In this document: piece by piece, positions 22,430 to 33,351 of the stretch
Position numbering within the stretch: the stretch's first letter is position 1
How the letters are laid out: the number at the start of each line of letters is the position of its first letter
Origin: Zopfochytrium polystomum
Lineage: Eukaryota; Chytridiomycota; Chytridiomycetes; Chytridiales; Chytridiaceae
Reading direction: 5' to 3'
DNA length: 64,000 bases
Assembly (NCBI GenBank): GCA_025765615.1
Contig: JAIVFJ010000012.1
Coordinates: forward strand, 1-64,000
The notes under the pieces: generated by a model
Told to the model about the DNA's origin: nothing
Databases searched by the model: none
Seen by the model: only the letters and a program-made list of their open reading frames with translations
Made by a program: the position numbers and the translations under genes

Positions 22430-23164
22430 CTGATCGACCTGAAATTCCCTAGCCACTGCTATTCCAAGCTGAACAATAGTAAACCGGCATCGACAATCAC
22501 GCCTGCCTTGATGAGTTCTCTTGCCACAGGCATGGCAGGGTATGTGGCCAGGACAGTCATCACTCCAGTAGTCAAGGTGATCCATGCTGCCACAGGTGTC
22601 ACAGGCTGGGCGATAGGGACAGTCAAGAGAATTCAGGGACTCGTGGGATTCCACAATGTCGGCAGGCTCATTGTTGTGCAGGCAAGTGAGGCAAGGTCGA
22701 GGGCAACGCTTGGAGTGCTCATTGAGGTGATTCCTAAGGCCGCATCGTGCACATGGTTGGCGGTTGGGGCACTGAAGAGAGTTTGGGCTAGAGTGACTGC
22801 GGAGTCGACAGGAGGTGCAGCCAGGAAGTTGGGGACAGAGACGGGATGCTGAATTGGCATGGCTGAGCTGTCCACACTCAGTGCAGCCAGGGAAGTGAGT
22901 GCAAAGAAGGGAATTTCTGCCAGAGTGATTGCGGAGTCCGCAAGAGGAGCAGCCAGGAAAGTGGGGACAGAGAAGTGACTCTGAACTGGCATGGCTGAGC
23001 TGTCCACACTCAGCACAGCCAGGAAACTGGGGACAGTCCAAAGACCGATTGTTTAGATGCAACTTGCTTCTGCAAGACTGGCAGCCTTGATTTGCACGAC
23101 ATTTCTTGCTGCTTTGTCGTTGATGGTCGGTGCCTCCACATGCTCCACATGGGCGTTTTGCCAT
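22430..23164 (-). pseudogene. Helitron N-terminal array of CCHC knuckles
   Basis: Ten consecutive C-x2-C-x4-H-x7-C-like units at about 24-residue spacing, with linkers of the form CP.FPGC; examples are CAECGQLSHASSESLLC and CSSCGLRNHSGRNSLLC. Unit 8 carries an insertion. The start (ATG 23164) lies just inside a (GA)n tract. After the intron 22346-22429 the frame continues into the ordinary Helitron finger (ACPLCDAVMF, PTFSLCC). The array probably binds nucleic acid; that is inference from the CCHC pattern. Confidence 0.8.
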
Positions 23165-23209
23165 TGGCGCCTTTGGTCAAAACAAATTCGTCAATACCAC
23201 CTGACTCTG

Positions 23210-23244
23210 GAGAGGGAGAGAGAGAGTCAGAGAGAGGGAGAGAA

Positions 23245-23326
<82 letters not shown>

Positions 23327-23352
23327 GAGAGAGAATGAGAGAGCGAGAGTGA
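23210..23352. repeat. (GA)n microsatellite, ~140 bp
   Basis: Nearly uninterrupted GA repeat immediately upstream of the Helitron reading frame. It is the longest simple repeat in the window. Confidence 0.95.
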
Positions 23353-23902
23353 GTGGGGGAGACAGACAGACAGATAGACCGCTGTAATTTTCTGCTCTTT
23401 CCTCGAATTTTTTTTTAATCAAGAGAGGAGAGAGAGAGAGAAAGCGAGAGAGAGTATGTGTGTTGGTGTGAGAGAGACAGACAGACAGACAGGGGAAATT
23501 TTTTCCAAATGAAAAGGACAACCATATCGGTCATCAAATGGCGAGTTTTGATTGGGACCGAAGACAAAAAGTTTGAGGGAGGGAGAGAGAGAGGGTGAGA
23601 GACAGAGAGACAGAGAGATAGGGAAAGAAAGAGAGAGAGACAGAGAGAGACCGTTAGAGCGAAGAGATGGAGAGAGAGATAAAGAGACAGACAGCCTATT
23701 GACCTGTGAGTCCCAGAAGAGAGAGACAGAGAGACAGACAGGTCAGTGACTGCCAGTCGGACAACGCATGGAGCTCCTTCCTTTTCCGATTTTTCTGCCG
23801 AGTTTTGATTGGGCACCAAAGACAAAAAATTAGCCCCCCCAAACTAATTGCAATTAGGAAAACAGTTTACCCACAAAGCCTTGTTTTCTTTAGTAGATTG
23901 AT

Positions 23903-23924
23903 GACTAGGGGATGCCTGTTGACT
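23903..23924 (+). repeat. 22-bp direct repeat right of the Helitron
   Basis: Exact partner of 17582-17603. Confidence 0.8.
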
Positions 23925-24034
23925 AAAAAGGAATTCTTCCCAAATAAAAGTAGGCAAAAAGAAGATACTGAAGAGTGTGGCAGTCCACAATGAATGCAGT
24001 GGCAGGCCATGTAGAGGGATAGGGGAATATTGTT

Positions 24035-24325
24035 TTCGAGTCAGGGGGTAGGAACCCCCTGAGCCCTTGTTGGGGGGCTGATGCCCCTCAACCCCCCCCC
24101 CCCCCCCCCCCCCCACTCAAAGAGAGAGGTCCCAGCTGATTTGATAACTTGTTCACCAACAGCCCAATAGCCAGAGTCAGAGACATAGAGGATGACAGAC
24201 AACCCGTTGACTGCCGGTGGACTGCCACTCCCAGACTCAGAAACAGGAAGGAAGGTAGACAGACAACCCGTTGACTTCCACTCAAATAGACAGGCAGCAC
24301 TTCCTTCCTTTTTGAATTTCACTGC
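24035..24325. repeat. Repeat unit Y, copy 1
   Basis: Begins with G/C-rich GGGGG..CCCCTGAGCCC, then a C-run. It contains two copies of GACAGACAACCCGTTGACT spaced by about 60 bp and ends in CTTCCTT..TTTG. Same layout in copies 2 and 3. Confidence 0.7.
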
Positions 24326-24558
24326 CACTTTCAGAGAGTGAGAGAGTTACAAATCATTGAATGATAGAAACCACAGCCCAGTTGATCTTGCAAACTCATA
24401 AGCAGAAATAGTATTTTAGTTGGGTTCAGCCACCCCATGCTTCTCTGTATGGGTTGGCGACAATATTCACACTGTGTTTGGGACACTGATGCCCACTATG
24501 GTCCACTTAAGTGGAACACAGCCGTTTTGTAATGCAAACAAAAGAGAGAGAGAGAGAG

Positions 24559-24592
<34 letters not shown>

Positions 24593-24764
24593 AACCTCCC
24601 CCTGGCAGTGAGACAGTCATAAACTGAAAGACCAACAGAGCAAAAGACAGACAGAGAGACAGAAAGACAGAGCAGACAGTGAATCAGACAGCCAAGAGCT
24701 GAAAGAAGAGAAGGGGGAGTCAGAGAAACAGAGAGGAGAGAGGGAGAACAAAACTTTTATTGAG

Positions 24765-25050
24765 TCAGTGGGCTCCTGCCCCCTGAGCCCCCCAGTGGGT
24801 GCTGCTTCCCCCCCTTCAACCCCCCAGCATGAAAGAGACAGAGATAGAGTGAGAGATTGCAGACAATTTTATTCCTTTTCCATCAACAGCCAACATACAG
24901 AGTCAGACAGAGAGCAAGACAGACAACCCGTTGACTGCCCTTTGACTGCCAGTCTCAGACTAAGAGACAGGGAGGGAGGAAGACAGACAACCCATTGACT
25001 TCCACTCAGATAAACAGACAGCCCGTTGACTTCCTTTTGAAGTTTGCCAC
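24765..25050. repeat. Repeat unit Y, copy 2
   Basis: Same order of blocks as copy 1, including the paired GACAGACAACCC(G/A)TTGACT boxes and a middle block TTCCTTTTCCATCAACAGCCAACAT shared with copy 3. Confidence 0.7.
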
Positions 25051-25235
25051 TCCGCAAAGCCTTGTTTTCTTTAGAGTGTTGATTTTGCCACTCTGTTCCG
25101 ATTGGGCAATAAAGAAAAAACATTAAACCCACACTGTCCCCCTACTCCACTATTGCAATTAGAAAACGGGTTTACATGGTGGACAGAGAGAGAGAGTGAG
25201 AGATAGAGAGAGAGGCTGGGTTGTTTTTTTTTTTT

Positions 25236-25505
25236 GAGTCAGGGGGCTCCCACCGGGCTGCCGCCCCCCTCAACCCCCCTGCTTGAAAAAGACAGAGAGA
25301 GTGAGAGATTGCAGACAATGTTTTTCCTTTTCCATCTACAGCCAACATTCAGAGCCAGAAACACAGAGCGAGACAGACAACCCGTTGATTGCCTGTTGAC
25401 TGCCACTCCCAGACTCAGAGACAGGGAGGTGGACAGACAACCCGTTGACTTCCACTCAGATAGACAGACAGCTGGTTGACTTCCTTTTGGAATTTTGCCA
25501 TTTCA
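25236..25505. repeat. Repeat unit Y, copy 3
   Basis: Closest to copy 2. Paired GACAGACAACCCGTTGA boxes lie at about 25372 and 25433. Confidence 0.7.
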
Positions 25506-25769
25506 ACTGGGCGCCAAAGAAAAAAAATAGTGTTCATAGAGAGGAAGAGATGGAAATGAATACCAAAGGACGTCTGCTGACTGCTGCTTTGCAGCAACAG
25601 AGGCCGTAAGGCTGTCCTTGGGCAAGCAAGTCCACCATTCGAAAATGTACACAGAAAGAAGGGAAAGAGATGGAGAAGCTGCTGCTGCTGCTCCTTGCAT
25701 GACGATGGCCAAAGGTTGTCGTCATCGCCCACCTTGTGGTCGCATTTGTGCAGAGCGCAACCAGGAGGG

Positions 25770-25770
25770 A

Positions 25771-25809
<39 letters not shown>

Positions 25810-25898
25810 AGAGAGAGAGTGAGAGAGAGAGAGATAGAGACAGAGTGACAGATAGAATGATAGGGAAGAGACAGATAGACAGAGGACAAAAAAAGCCT

Positions 25899-25940
<42 letters not shown>

Positions 25941-25945
25941 GGGAG
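25770..25945. repeat. (GA)n tracts
   Basis: Two GA-rich blocks (about 25776-25845 and 25898-25940) separated by GATAGA/GACAGA repeats. Confidence 0.85.
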
Positions 25946-26310
25946 AAAGAGAAAGGAGAGAGGCAGACTGAGAGATAGACAGATACACAGACAGACAGAC
26001 AGACAGGCAAAGAGAGGAGAAACAGAGTGAGAGAGAGACAGACAGACAGAGAGTGGCAAGCGACAGAGAGAGACAGAACGAAGAGACAGAGACAGACAGC
26101 CAAGAGACAATCTGGTAGACAGACAACGCATTGAGCTCCTTCCTTTTCGGAATTTTCCGCCGATTCGCCGATTTTCCGATTTTTCCGCCGAGTTTTGATT
26201 GGGCACCAAAGACAAAAAGTTATACCCCCCCACTTCACTAATTGCAATTAGGAAAACAGTTTACCCGCAAAGCCTTGTTTTCTTTAGTAGATTGATTGAT
26301 TGATGATTTG

Positions 26311-29117
26311 CATCGACCCTCACTAAATAAATGATAAATGCAGACCGTCTTTCCTCACTTTGTTACTGAAGATGATTGATCAACGTTTGTTCTTTCACCA
26401 TGGAGTTTACCAGCTGTAAATAAAAAGAAAAAAATACTCTCAAAAAAACAATTTTAACGAAAATGCCAAAGGAAAGGGGAAAAAAAAAACTCAACAAATT
26501 CTTTGTATTTTTGAAGCCCTACTCTCGTTAAAAAGATGGGAGAGGAAATGGATGGCTTTCAATACTATAAAAAAGATTTTGGGGAGAGGGTGCAGGTCCC
26601 AATATTTTCCATTGACGAAAATCCTTAAAACAATAGTAATATTGCTGTTCCCTTAAAACTTGTATTCCCTGCGATGAAAGAGCAACTGAATTGTTTTAGG
26701 AACAAACAGAGAAAAGGAGGTGGTATTGCCGTTGTGATAACTCCTGCATCTGGGACCATTTGAATCATTGTGGTGGGGAAAAGCTCTAATCATTGTGGGT
26801 GAAAAGGCTGTCCCCAACGATTTTATCCATTAATTGAAAGTTTAATTGAGATTCTGGAAGACAAAGAAGAAACTGAAAAAAGAAAAGAAAAGAGGTGTTT
26901 TCTTTTTCATTAATGGCTCAATAATCTTTTTTTCCTTCCATTCTCTATCTTTCAAAAAGGTCAGCTTTATATGGACAATGATAAAAACCGGGAATTCCAT
27001 CATTTCTTGCTTTCTATGGAGACATCCTGACAGTTGTTCTTTCGTCGCCAAGAATGCCAGTTTGGACAGGAAGAGTAATACCTGATTTATCATTTTATAT
27101 TGTGCCTGCCCCTTTGAAAAAAAAAATAAAAGAAGCCAAGCTTAAGGAGAACTTAACTACTTGCAAATAACCAAGAGGGTCCTTTTCTTTCTTTTCCTCT
27201 TCTTTGTCTTCCATTATCTCAGTAAAACAGGAAGGCCGATGTTTCAACATAACAGCAATAGCCCAAAAGCCTTTGCCATCCCAGCAAGAAACAAATTGGA
27301 ATTCGAAGTTTGTGGGCTGGGCAAGAAACAGACTAACAAAACAAACAGGATAGAAAAATGACAGTTTGGCTGAGGGGGGATTTGGCTGTTTGTCTCTGGC
27401 CCTGTCTTTTCAAACTTGTTTCCAATTTGTTTCTTCCTTGTAATGGCAAGGTTTTTTTTTTAGCTGTTGCTGTAATTAAAATGGTAAAAGATTTGAGGAT
27501 AGCTTTTTGACCACAATGATACAAACCTTACCCCCATCAAGCTGGTTGGAATGAAATTCGCATAATAAGTAGCATTTGCGGCAGACGAACCAACCGTTTC
27601 ATGCGGACTGACTGGTGGTTTGACCGCTCCCTGGCTTTCTGTGGGACAAATGTGTTATGTTTTGTCCAATTCTCATGGACGCCCAATACATCCTCCAAAC
27701 CAAAAAACCCTTTGGAACGGCTGGTGCAAGGGCCTTTATTAATGTAATCAAAACTCTATCCGTTCATGGTTGTCCCCGCGATTATTTTTGTTTTCGTAAT
27801 GTTTTGTTTTTTTTCCCCGTTTTGATTGCATTTGCTTCTTTACCAAATTTCCGTCTTCGTGACAAATAACCAAACGCGTTTGCGCGATCCCTTTCCGCAA
27901 CCACACTCTCCGGGGGCGTTAAGGGCTGTTGCTTTTCGCTTCTTATCAAGATTTGTCGTTTTATTCATTGTGAGTCACGTCGAGAGAGCCTAGCGACAGA
28001 GGGACGGCCGGCCGGCGGCTGTGCGAGGCGAGAAAGAAAAAGGATTGTCTCCAGCTCGACAGAAACAGGCGGGTGGGCAGGGCAACCCAAAAAACCGCCC
28101 AAAGTATAAATGCAGGGCGCAGCTCGATGATGAAGTGGCAGCGGGGGGAGGTTGAACTCGGGTAGGGGCGGGGGGGGGTGGCCCGGACCAAAACCCAGCT
28201 CACCATCCCTTCAGTCCATCTCCCCACCCCTCCCGCTCCTCCTTCGCTCCCAACCACCCGTCAGCCACCAACGTGGGCTGCCCTCGTCACCCAACTTGAC
28301 ACCATCCAAACTTTGAGAACTCGACTTCCACCAAGGCGTGCCCCACGACCCACCACCACCCAACAGCGTTCGAGAACCAAAGAGACCCAATCCCAGTCGC
28401 GTTTCAAGTCCGGCCACGCACCCGTCGACCAAGAACGAGGCCTACACCGACTCTGACTGGCCTGCACCTCCCCCGCCCTCCCCCCACAAGTACCGTCAGT
28501 CAAGTAGCTCTCAGAACGACTCCGGCCACGCTTAGAACCAAGAGGCGACAAGACCGAGGCTTCGGCAATGATAAAAAGCGCGTTTCGGTTGCCAGGATTT
28601 GCCGGAGCGCTCACTTTTGACCGACGCCGCCGTTCCGAGTTTTACAGAAACACCCTGTGGGCTGTTTCGCTGATGTCTCGAGCTCGTTGGAAGTTCAAGT
28701 CCGCTCAATCGAGGGATGCTCTCCAATCGGATTCCCCTTTGCGTCCGATTGTAAAGGCAGGCCCACTCTTTTGTCGCTAGAGCTTTGGATTGGGGTTTGT
28801 GTTAATAATTTAAGTACTAATGAATAAATAATAAGTTAAGTCGACGAACGTCAAGTTTACAGCCACAAAAGTGCAGCGGATATAGAATAGCAGCATCTGT
28901 CGCACTGTTCGTGCGTGCTCGGCTCTATCGAAAGCAAGTGGCTAACACTGGCTGTCCACGGACACTCCTTGCGCAACAATCTTGATCGTAGGGCACCACT
29001 TCGCTGGGAATCGCAGCAATTCATGTTGGCATGTGTATTGTTGGCGCGCCGCTGCCGCTGGCAAAATTTCTTTAATAAAGCTTGCTTGGCTGGTTCTGTC
29101 TCACGAGGGCACAGCCA
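26311..29117. other. Intergenic, AT-rich then GC-rich; no gene supported
   Basis: 26,311-27,960 is AT-rich with many A- and T-runs and no convincing open frame. 27,960-28,560 is GC-rich with a TATA-like TATAAAT at about 28105, but no ATG-initiated frame of useful length follows. 28,790-28,850 is very AT-rich (several TAATAA). It may hold short transcripts or an undetected multi-exon gene. Confidence 0.4.
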
Positions 29118-29903
29118 ATGGACGACGACAAAGCCCCACCCGACTACAACGAAGATGAGGGGACGCACAACCTTATCGCTTCCGATGCAAAAGGATCGTC
29201 GTCGTCCTCGTCGTCATCCTCGTCGTCTTCATCGGCACCACTCCCGCCGGCGTCTTCTACGCCTTCTACGTCTTTGTTCGCTATGATTCCCAGCGTCACC
29301 AGGGACAACCAACCCGCCTATCATAGGGCGAACAACGTATCGTAAGTGTGGGAACGCAGGAGCGCACCAACACTACCTTCGTCTTCATCATGCATCAAAT
29401 CGCCCGTTCTGATCTGCGCATGAACTCCAATCTTTTTTTTTTTTTTTTTTTTTTTTTTTGGTTCACTCTGATGCAGATGCATCAGGGAAGAGCCGGGCAA
29501 ACCTTGCTCCATCGTTGGCCGCACAGTCGCCCACTCTCTGGGCAGCCTGACGACGACGCCAAACCTAACGATCGAAGACATTCACGCCCAGTTCGTTCCC
29601 AGCTTTGTCGTGCTTCCGACGACGGTGTTCCTGAACGACAGCGGTTCGCGGAAAGACCTTCGCTCTGCCGTCATCTCAAAGCCCAACGACAGGAGCACGT
29701 GGCTGAGGGCTCTTGTGAATCCGGACGCGGTGCTGGGGATGGTCGCGGACGGTCCGTTGAGGACAACGCTGTATGTGGAGCATCACCGCGGCGAATACCA
29801 CCTTCACTCTCTGGGCATTCAAATGCCGCTGGAGGAGGTGCGGGCGGCGATTGATCAGGCTTTACGGCGGCAGTGGGCGGGCCTTTTGGTAAATCCGAGT
29901 TAA
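29118..29903 (+). CDS. Unrecognised protein, poly-Ser N-terminus, tandem copy 1
   Basis: Model: join(29118..29341, 29477..29903), 216 aa. I do not recognise the family. The N-terminus is acidic (MDDDKAPPDYNEDEG), then SDAKG with a long Ser run, then a conserved VTRDN..AYH.ANNVS segment. After the intron the globular part contains CSIVGRTVA, a QFVPSFVVLPTTVFL block, RKDLR.AVIS, LVNPDAVLGMVADGPLRT and a C-terminal LEEVRAAIDQALRR helix. Donor GTAAGT; the acceptor follows a T-run; phase 2. The next gene is a clear paralogue with an intron at the same position and phase. No signal peptide or membrane helix is evident, so it is probably intracellular. Confidence 0.75.
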
Positions 29904-30239
29904 TGATTGCTTTCTGGAAAGAGACAAGTTAGTTCAGTTTGTTTGCGCATTGTTTCGCCTCTACGCGCCCTTTGCTGTTTCCCTTTTGGCTATGGCAATC
30001 TGCAAGGCACGATCGGCGCTTGAATCGTCGGCCAAATCGTGAATGGAGACTGAGAATCTGTTGTTGTCACGGGCCGAGTCGTTTTTGAAGGCTAAGACCA
30101 TGAACAAATTAGTACGGGTTAGTGAGGGAATTCGAAGGAAGGGTCCTTTGAAGCGTGGTGGAGGTGGGCGTCTTCGGGGGTCACGTGCGGGAGTGTGTCT
30201 CACCCAAAGAACGACAGCGACAAACCTTGCGAAACAAAA

Positions 30240-30915
30240 ATGGACGACGACAAGCCGCCCGGCTACCACGACAACGAGAAGACGCAACGTCCGCTCGCTT
30301 CAGATGCAAAGGGGTCATCGTCCTCCTCGTCGTCTTCGTCGGGCTCATTGACTCCGCTCCCATCGCTCGCTTCGGCGCCTCGGTCCGCAATGGTCCCCGC
30401 CGTCACCAGAGACAACAAAACAGCCTACCACATGGCCAACAACGTGTCGTGAGTATCGGAACGCAACACCTTCAACGCCTTCGATTGCGCATCTCTTCCA
30501 ATATTTCGACTCACCCTGCTATAGATACATCAACGAAGAGGGAGGCAAATCTTGCTCGATTGTGCTTCGGACCGTCGCTACCCAACTGCAATCCGTGACG
30601 ACGCCGCATCTGCCGATCGAAGAGTTGCAAGCCAAGTTCGTTCCCCACTTTCTCATGCTTCCATCGACGGCCTTTCTCAGCGATGGCGGGTTTCGGAAAG
30701 ACCTTCGCTTTGCCGTCGTCTCGATCCCGAACAACAAGAGCAGGTGGCTGAGGGTGCTCGTAAATCCGGACGCGGTGATGGGGATGGTCGCCGACGGCCC
30801 GTTGAGGACGATACTGCTTCTGGAACATCACACTGGTGAAAGCCACAGCCAGTCTGTCGGCATTCAAATGCCGGTGGAGGAGCTGCGTGCCGTGGTTGCG
30901 CAGGCTCTGCGGTGA
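30240..30915 (+). CDS. Unrecognised protein, poly-Ser N-terminus, tandem copy 2
   Basis: Model: join(30240..30448, 30525..30915), 199 aa, a paralogue of the gene 340 bp upstream. Shared blocks are MDDDK.P..Y, ASDAKG plus a Ser run, VTRDN.TAYH.ANNVS, CSIV.RTVA, QAKFVPHFLMLPST, RKDLRFAVVS, LVNPDAVMGMVADGPLRT and a final helix. The intron (GTGAGT...TATAG, 76 nt, phase 2) matches copy 1 in place. Copy 2 lacks the last ~10 residues of copy 1. The strong retention of LVNPDAV.GMVADGPLRT implies a constrained core, but function is unknown. Confidence 0.75.
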
Positions 30916-32988
30916 GAGTTGGGTGGGCCTTTGGTAAATCTTGGTTTCGTTTGTCGCGTGTACAATCTGCAGGCGCTCAGTCTGGAGGGGGGTGATGGAC
31001 AGGTATTGCTGTTGCGGAAAATATTAATAATGTCGCCGTGCTCTGGATCGAATCATGTGTGGGATGGATGAAGTGAAAACACTGTTGCCCCCAAATAATT
31101 GAAAAGATTTTGGCTTTTCTTTTACACAACTGTAAAACCGAGCCCTCCAAATTCAAAGCCCGAAACGATCCGATCACCTTCCCCATAGACGACCCAACGC
31201 CCTTCACAATTCAACAGACTTCAAAAACCACTACACCCAACATGCAAAACCATCACCACAAGTCTCAATTACAGCCACTAGCATGGACGAGTTCTTTGAT
31301 CACATAATGCAAACTTTCAGCCACCGGTGTCGTTGGAATTCTAATATGAACTCCAAATGGAGAAGACCAGAGTGATGAGCGAGTAAAGCCGCGGGGAGGG
31401 CGCCTACGCCGCTCTCTGAGCTCTTGGTGGGCACGCGTGGCCGAACGCAGCGAGATCGCAGGCCGCGGGCGGGGTCGTGGAATGTGTTGGTTTTTGCACT
31501 GAGAATAGTCCTGTATTGCGTCCACTGTAAAACGAATAGAAATGATAAAAGAATGAACAACCATATACACGTAACTCGCACCCGCTTACAGAAGTACGCT
31601 GGCGAAAGCGTTTTCCCTACGACACCGCTCGGCCCACTCGCCACAGCTGATGACTCAGGCCCCCCAAACTACACTGCCACAGAAATCTCTCCTTGACTGA
31701 GGATATTCTTTGTCAATGGCAAGTTGCAGAATTACTATTCTCAAACATGGAATGTTGCACCAAAAGGCCGACTTTGAGGAGCTCATCCAGCAGATTGGCC
31801 CGCCCACCCGTTCAGGTTCTGCTGGATTGTGCAAGGGCTCCTGCTGCTTCAGTTCACAAGGAGATCATAGACAGTCTACAAGCGCAGCATGGAGAGACCT
31901 ACGCTGTACTGGATATTCACTAACAGCTTTGGGTTGCAGAGATTGCAGTTCAGCCTCATGCACCGTCACAAGCAATCCATCTGGCAACCACCTCTGCAGT
32001 CTGTCGCAATTTTCTTTCACGTTGCTCCAGTGTGAGGACAACAGGCTGTCAAGCCTGTGACCTCAAAAAAATTAAGTGTATACCCACTTTTTAACCGGTA
32101 ATTGTGAGGATTACCACCCTGTCTTGTGTGCCCCCTCCTTGGATTGAGTTGGAACTTCTCCTTGGAGTGAGAGTGAGACAAGTTGTGTCTGGTCCTGTTA
32201 AGTGGAAAACAGTTCTGATTTAATTCAACAGACACCTCTTCACACTAACTGTTCCTTGTGTTTACCCTCTGTGTCCACCCCCTTCAACTTAGGACTTGTC
32301 TTTGACAGAGAGGGAGCCTTGCTCCATGGTGGTGGCTCCAACAGACCAGGGTCTGGCCACTTTCCTCCCCACTCCCTTGTCTTCTTCAGTTGGATTGGAG
32401 TGCTGCACTTAGTGCCGCTCCCTGGAGCTTGCTGCATCTTACGCCTCCAGCATTGTTACTGGATTTCCCGGTCCCCTTTGGCTTTGGCTTTTGCCTCCCA
32501 TTGGGCCTACTCTGTGTCATGGACCAGAGAACCCTGCACATTCTTTGCTAGTGTGCCACCTTTTCACAGTTGCGTTTGGTCTGAGTGTGAGAGTCTTCTC
32601 TTTGTGTGTAGTAAGAGAGTTTCTTTGTGTTTCTTGGGCTTCTTAAGACTCCAAATACATTGTCCTGTCTAGTGACCCCTAGACATCTCCTTTTTGCCCT
32701 TTTTCACTTTTCAGGATTGGTATTTAGGTCATTGCTCTATTTGCCACCCATAGCCCAGGGTGAGGATTTAGAGAGCACAGTCTCACACCAGGTGAAGTTG
32801 AAAAGAAGCTTGTGGAAATTCAACACATGTATGGGGCGGCCCATTGGATGCTTGCGTCTCACAGGCGCTACATTCAAATGCTAATGGTGTCAACTGCAGA
32901 TCATAGATGATTGCCAGCCAGATTGACATCAATAATATTCAACACCCAACGTGTGATGGAGGTACTGAACTTGAGTGTGTGACAATAC
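30916..32988. other. Intergenic, no gene supported
   Basis: Short frames only. A minus-strand frame at 31300-31644 contains one hydrophobic stretch but no homology I recognise. From 32040 to 32990 the sequence is pyrimidine-rich on the plus strand and resembles transposon-derived spacer. Confidence 0.4.
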
Positions 32989-33010
32989 ACTGATGTTATG
33001 AATCACCCTC

Positions 33011-33120
33011 TGGAAACCTCTGGAACCTTCTAGAACATTCCTTCATGGAACCTTCTGGAACCTTCTGGAACCTTCTAGAACATTCCTTCATGGAACCTTG
33101 AAGAACCTTCTGGAACCTTC
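33011..33120. promoter_or_regulatory. Expanded heat-shock-element array in LTR copy 2
   Basis: Alternating nGAAn/nTTCn pentamers; 33047-33086 is an unbroken run of eight perfect units, with further units on both sides. It lies about 110 bp upstream of the TATA box. Three or more such units define a heat shock factor site in yeast and animals. Confidence 0.78.
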
Positions 33121-33230
33121 TTTGCTTTCCTGACTTGTCTTGTTGTCATTGGTATCATTGGTATCATTGTATTACTAATTGCTCTTTCTGGAACTTTCTT
33201 GGAGTCTTGACAAGGAACACTCTCAAAAGG

Positions 33231-33238
33231 TATAAAAG
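33231..33238 (+). promoter_or_regulatory. TATA box of LTR copy 2
   Basis: TATAAAAG downstream of the heat-shock-element array; the older-looking copy 1 reads TATAACAG at the same place. Confidence 0.7.
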
Positions 33239-33351
33239 GGGGATGGGGGACCTGTCCCATCCCTCAAGTGAATTATTGTTTCCAATACAATCATCACTCC
33301 TCTCAGTTCCTTGTCTGCCTTGTCCTGTCCTGCCCTGTTCCTGACAACTGA

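Larger units (their letters stand above)
17705..23164 (-). mobile_element. Decayed autonomous Helitron (RepHel)
   Basis: Rolling-circle transposon on the minus strand, in the order CCHC-knuckle array, Helitron N-terminal Cys finger, HUH Rep, PIF1-type helicase. Likely introns at 22346-22429 (84 nt, in frame) and 21746-21822 (77 nt, joining LQAELLE to FNPYARLY) restore expected sequence. Lesions include a frame change near 22098, a TGA at 20264-20266 in front of YLSRKYQAHINVEIC, loss of the Walker A loop, and a TGA near 17933. I could not assign the 5' TC and 3' CTRR hairpin ends. Confidence 0.9.
23353..26310. repeat. Cluster of diverged repeat units with GA/GACA tracts
   Basis: No gene is visible. 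Two recurring units are. Unit X (GAGTTTTGATTGGG.., later CTAATTGCAATTAG and AAAGCCTTGTTTTCTTTAG) occurs at about 23790-23900 and 26180-26300, with partial copies at 23541-23575, 25040-25165 and 25500-25525. Unit Y is listed separately. Between them lie (GA)n, (GACA)n and a compound GA/GT tract (24543-24591). Confidence 0.75.
32994..33346 (+). mobile_element. Solo LTR (heat-shock-element LTR family), copy 2
   Basis: The 353-bp segment starts TGTTATGAATCACC and ends CCTGACA, flanked by the perfect target duplication ACTGA (32989-32993 and 33347-33351). It is highly similar to 16636-16927 but longer, mainly because its GAA/TTC array is internally expanded. A clean TATA box (TATAAAAG) lies at 33231-33238. 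No coding region is attached, so this is a solo LTR left by LTR-LTR recombination. Confidence 0.93.

Noticed and set aside
23353..26310. CRISPR-like array in the repeat cluster
   Set aside because: Repeat boxes are unevenly spaced and diverged, with simple-sequence spacers, in a eukaryotic intron-bearing context.
28178..28535. Possible gene downstream of the TATA-like element at 28105
   Set aside because: The frames begin at GTG, the only nearby ATG frame stops within about a dozen codons, and composition is Pro/Thr low complexity.
31300..31644. Minus-strand frame with one hydrophobic stretch
   Set aside because: No homology or promoter; probably chance.
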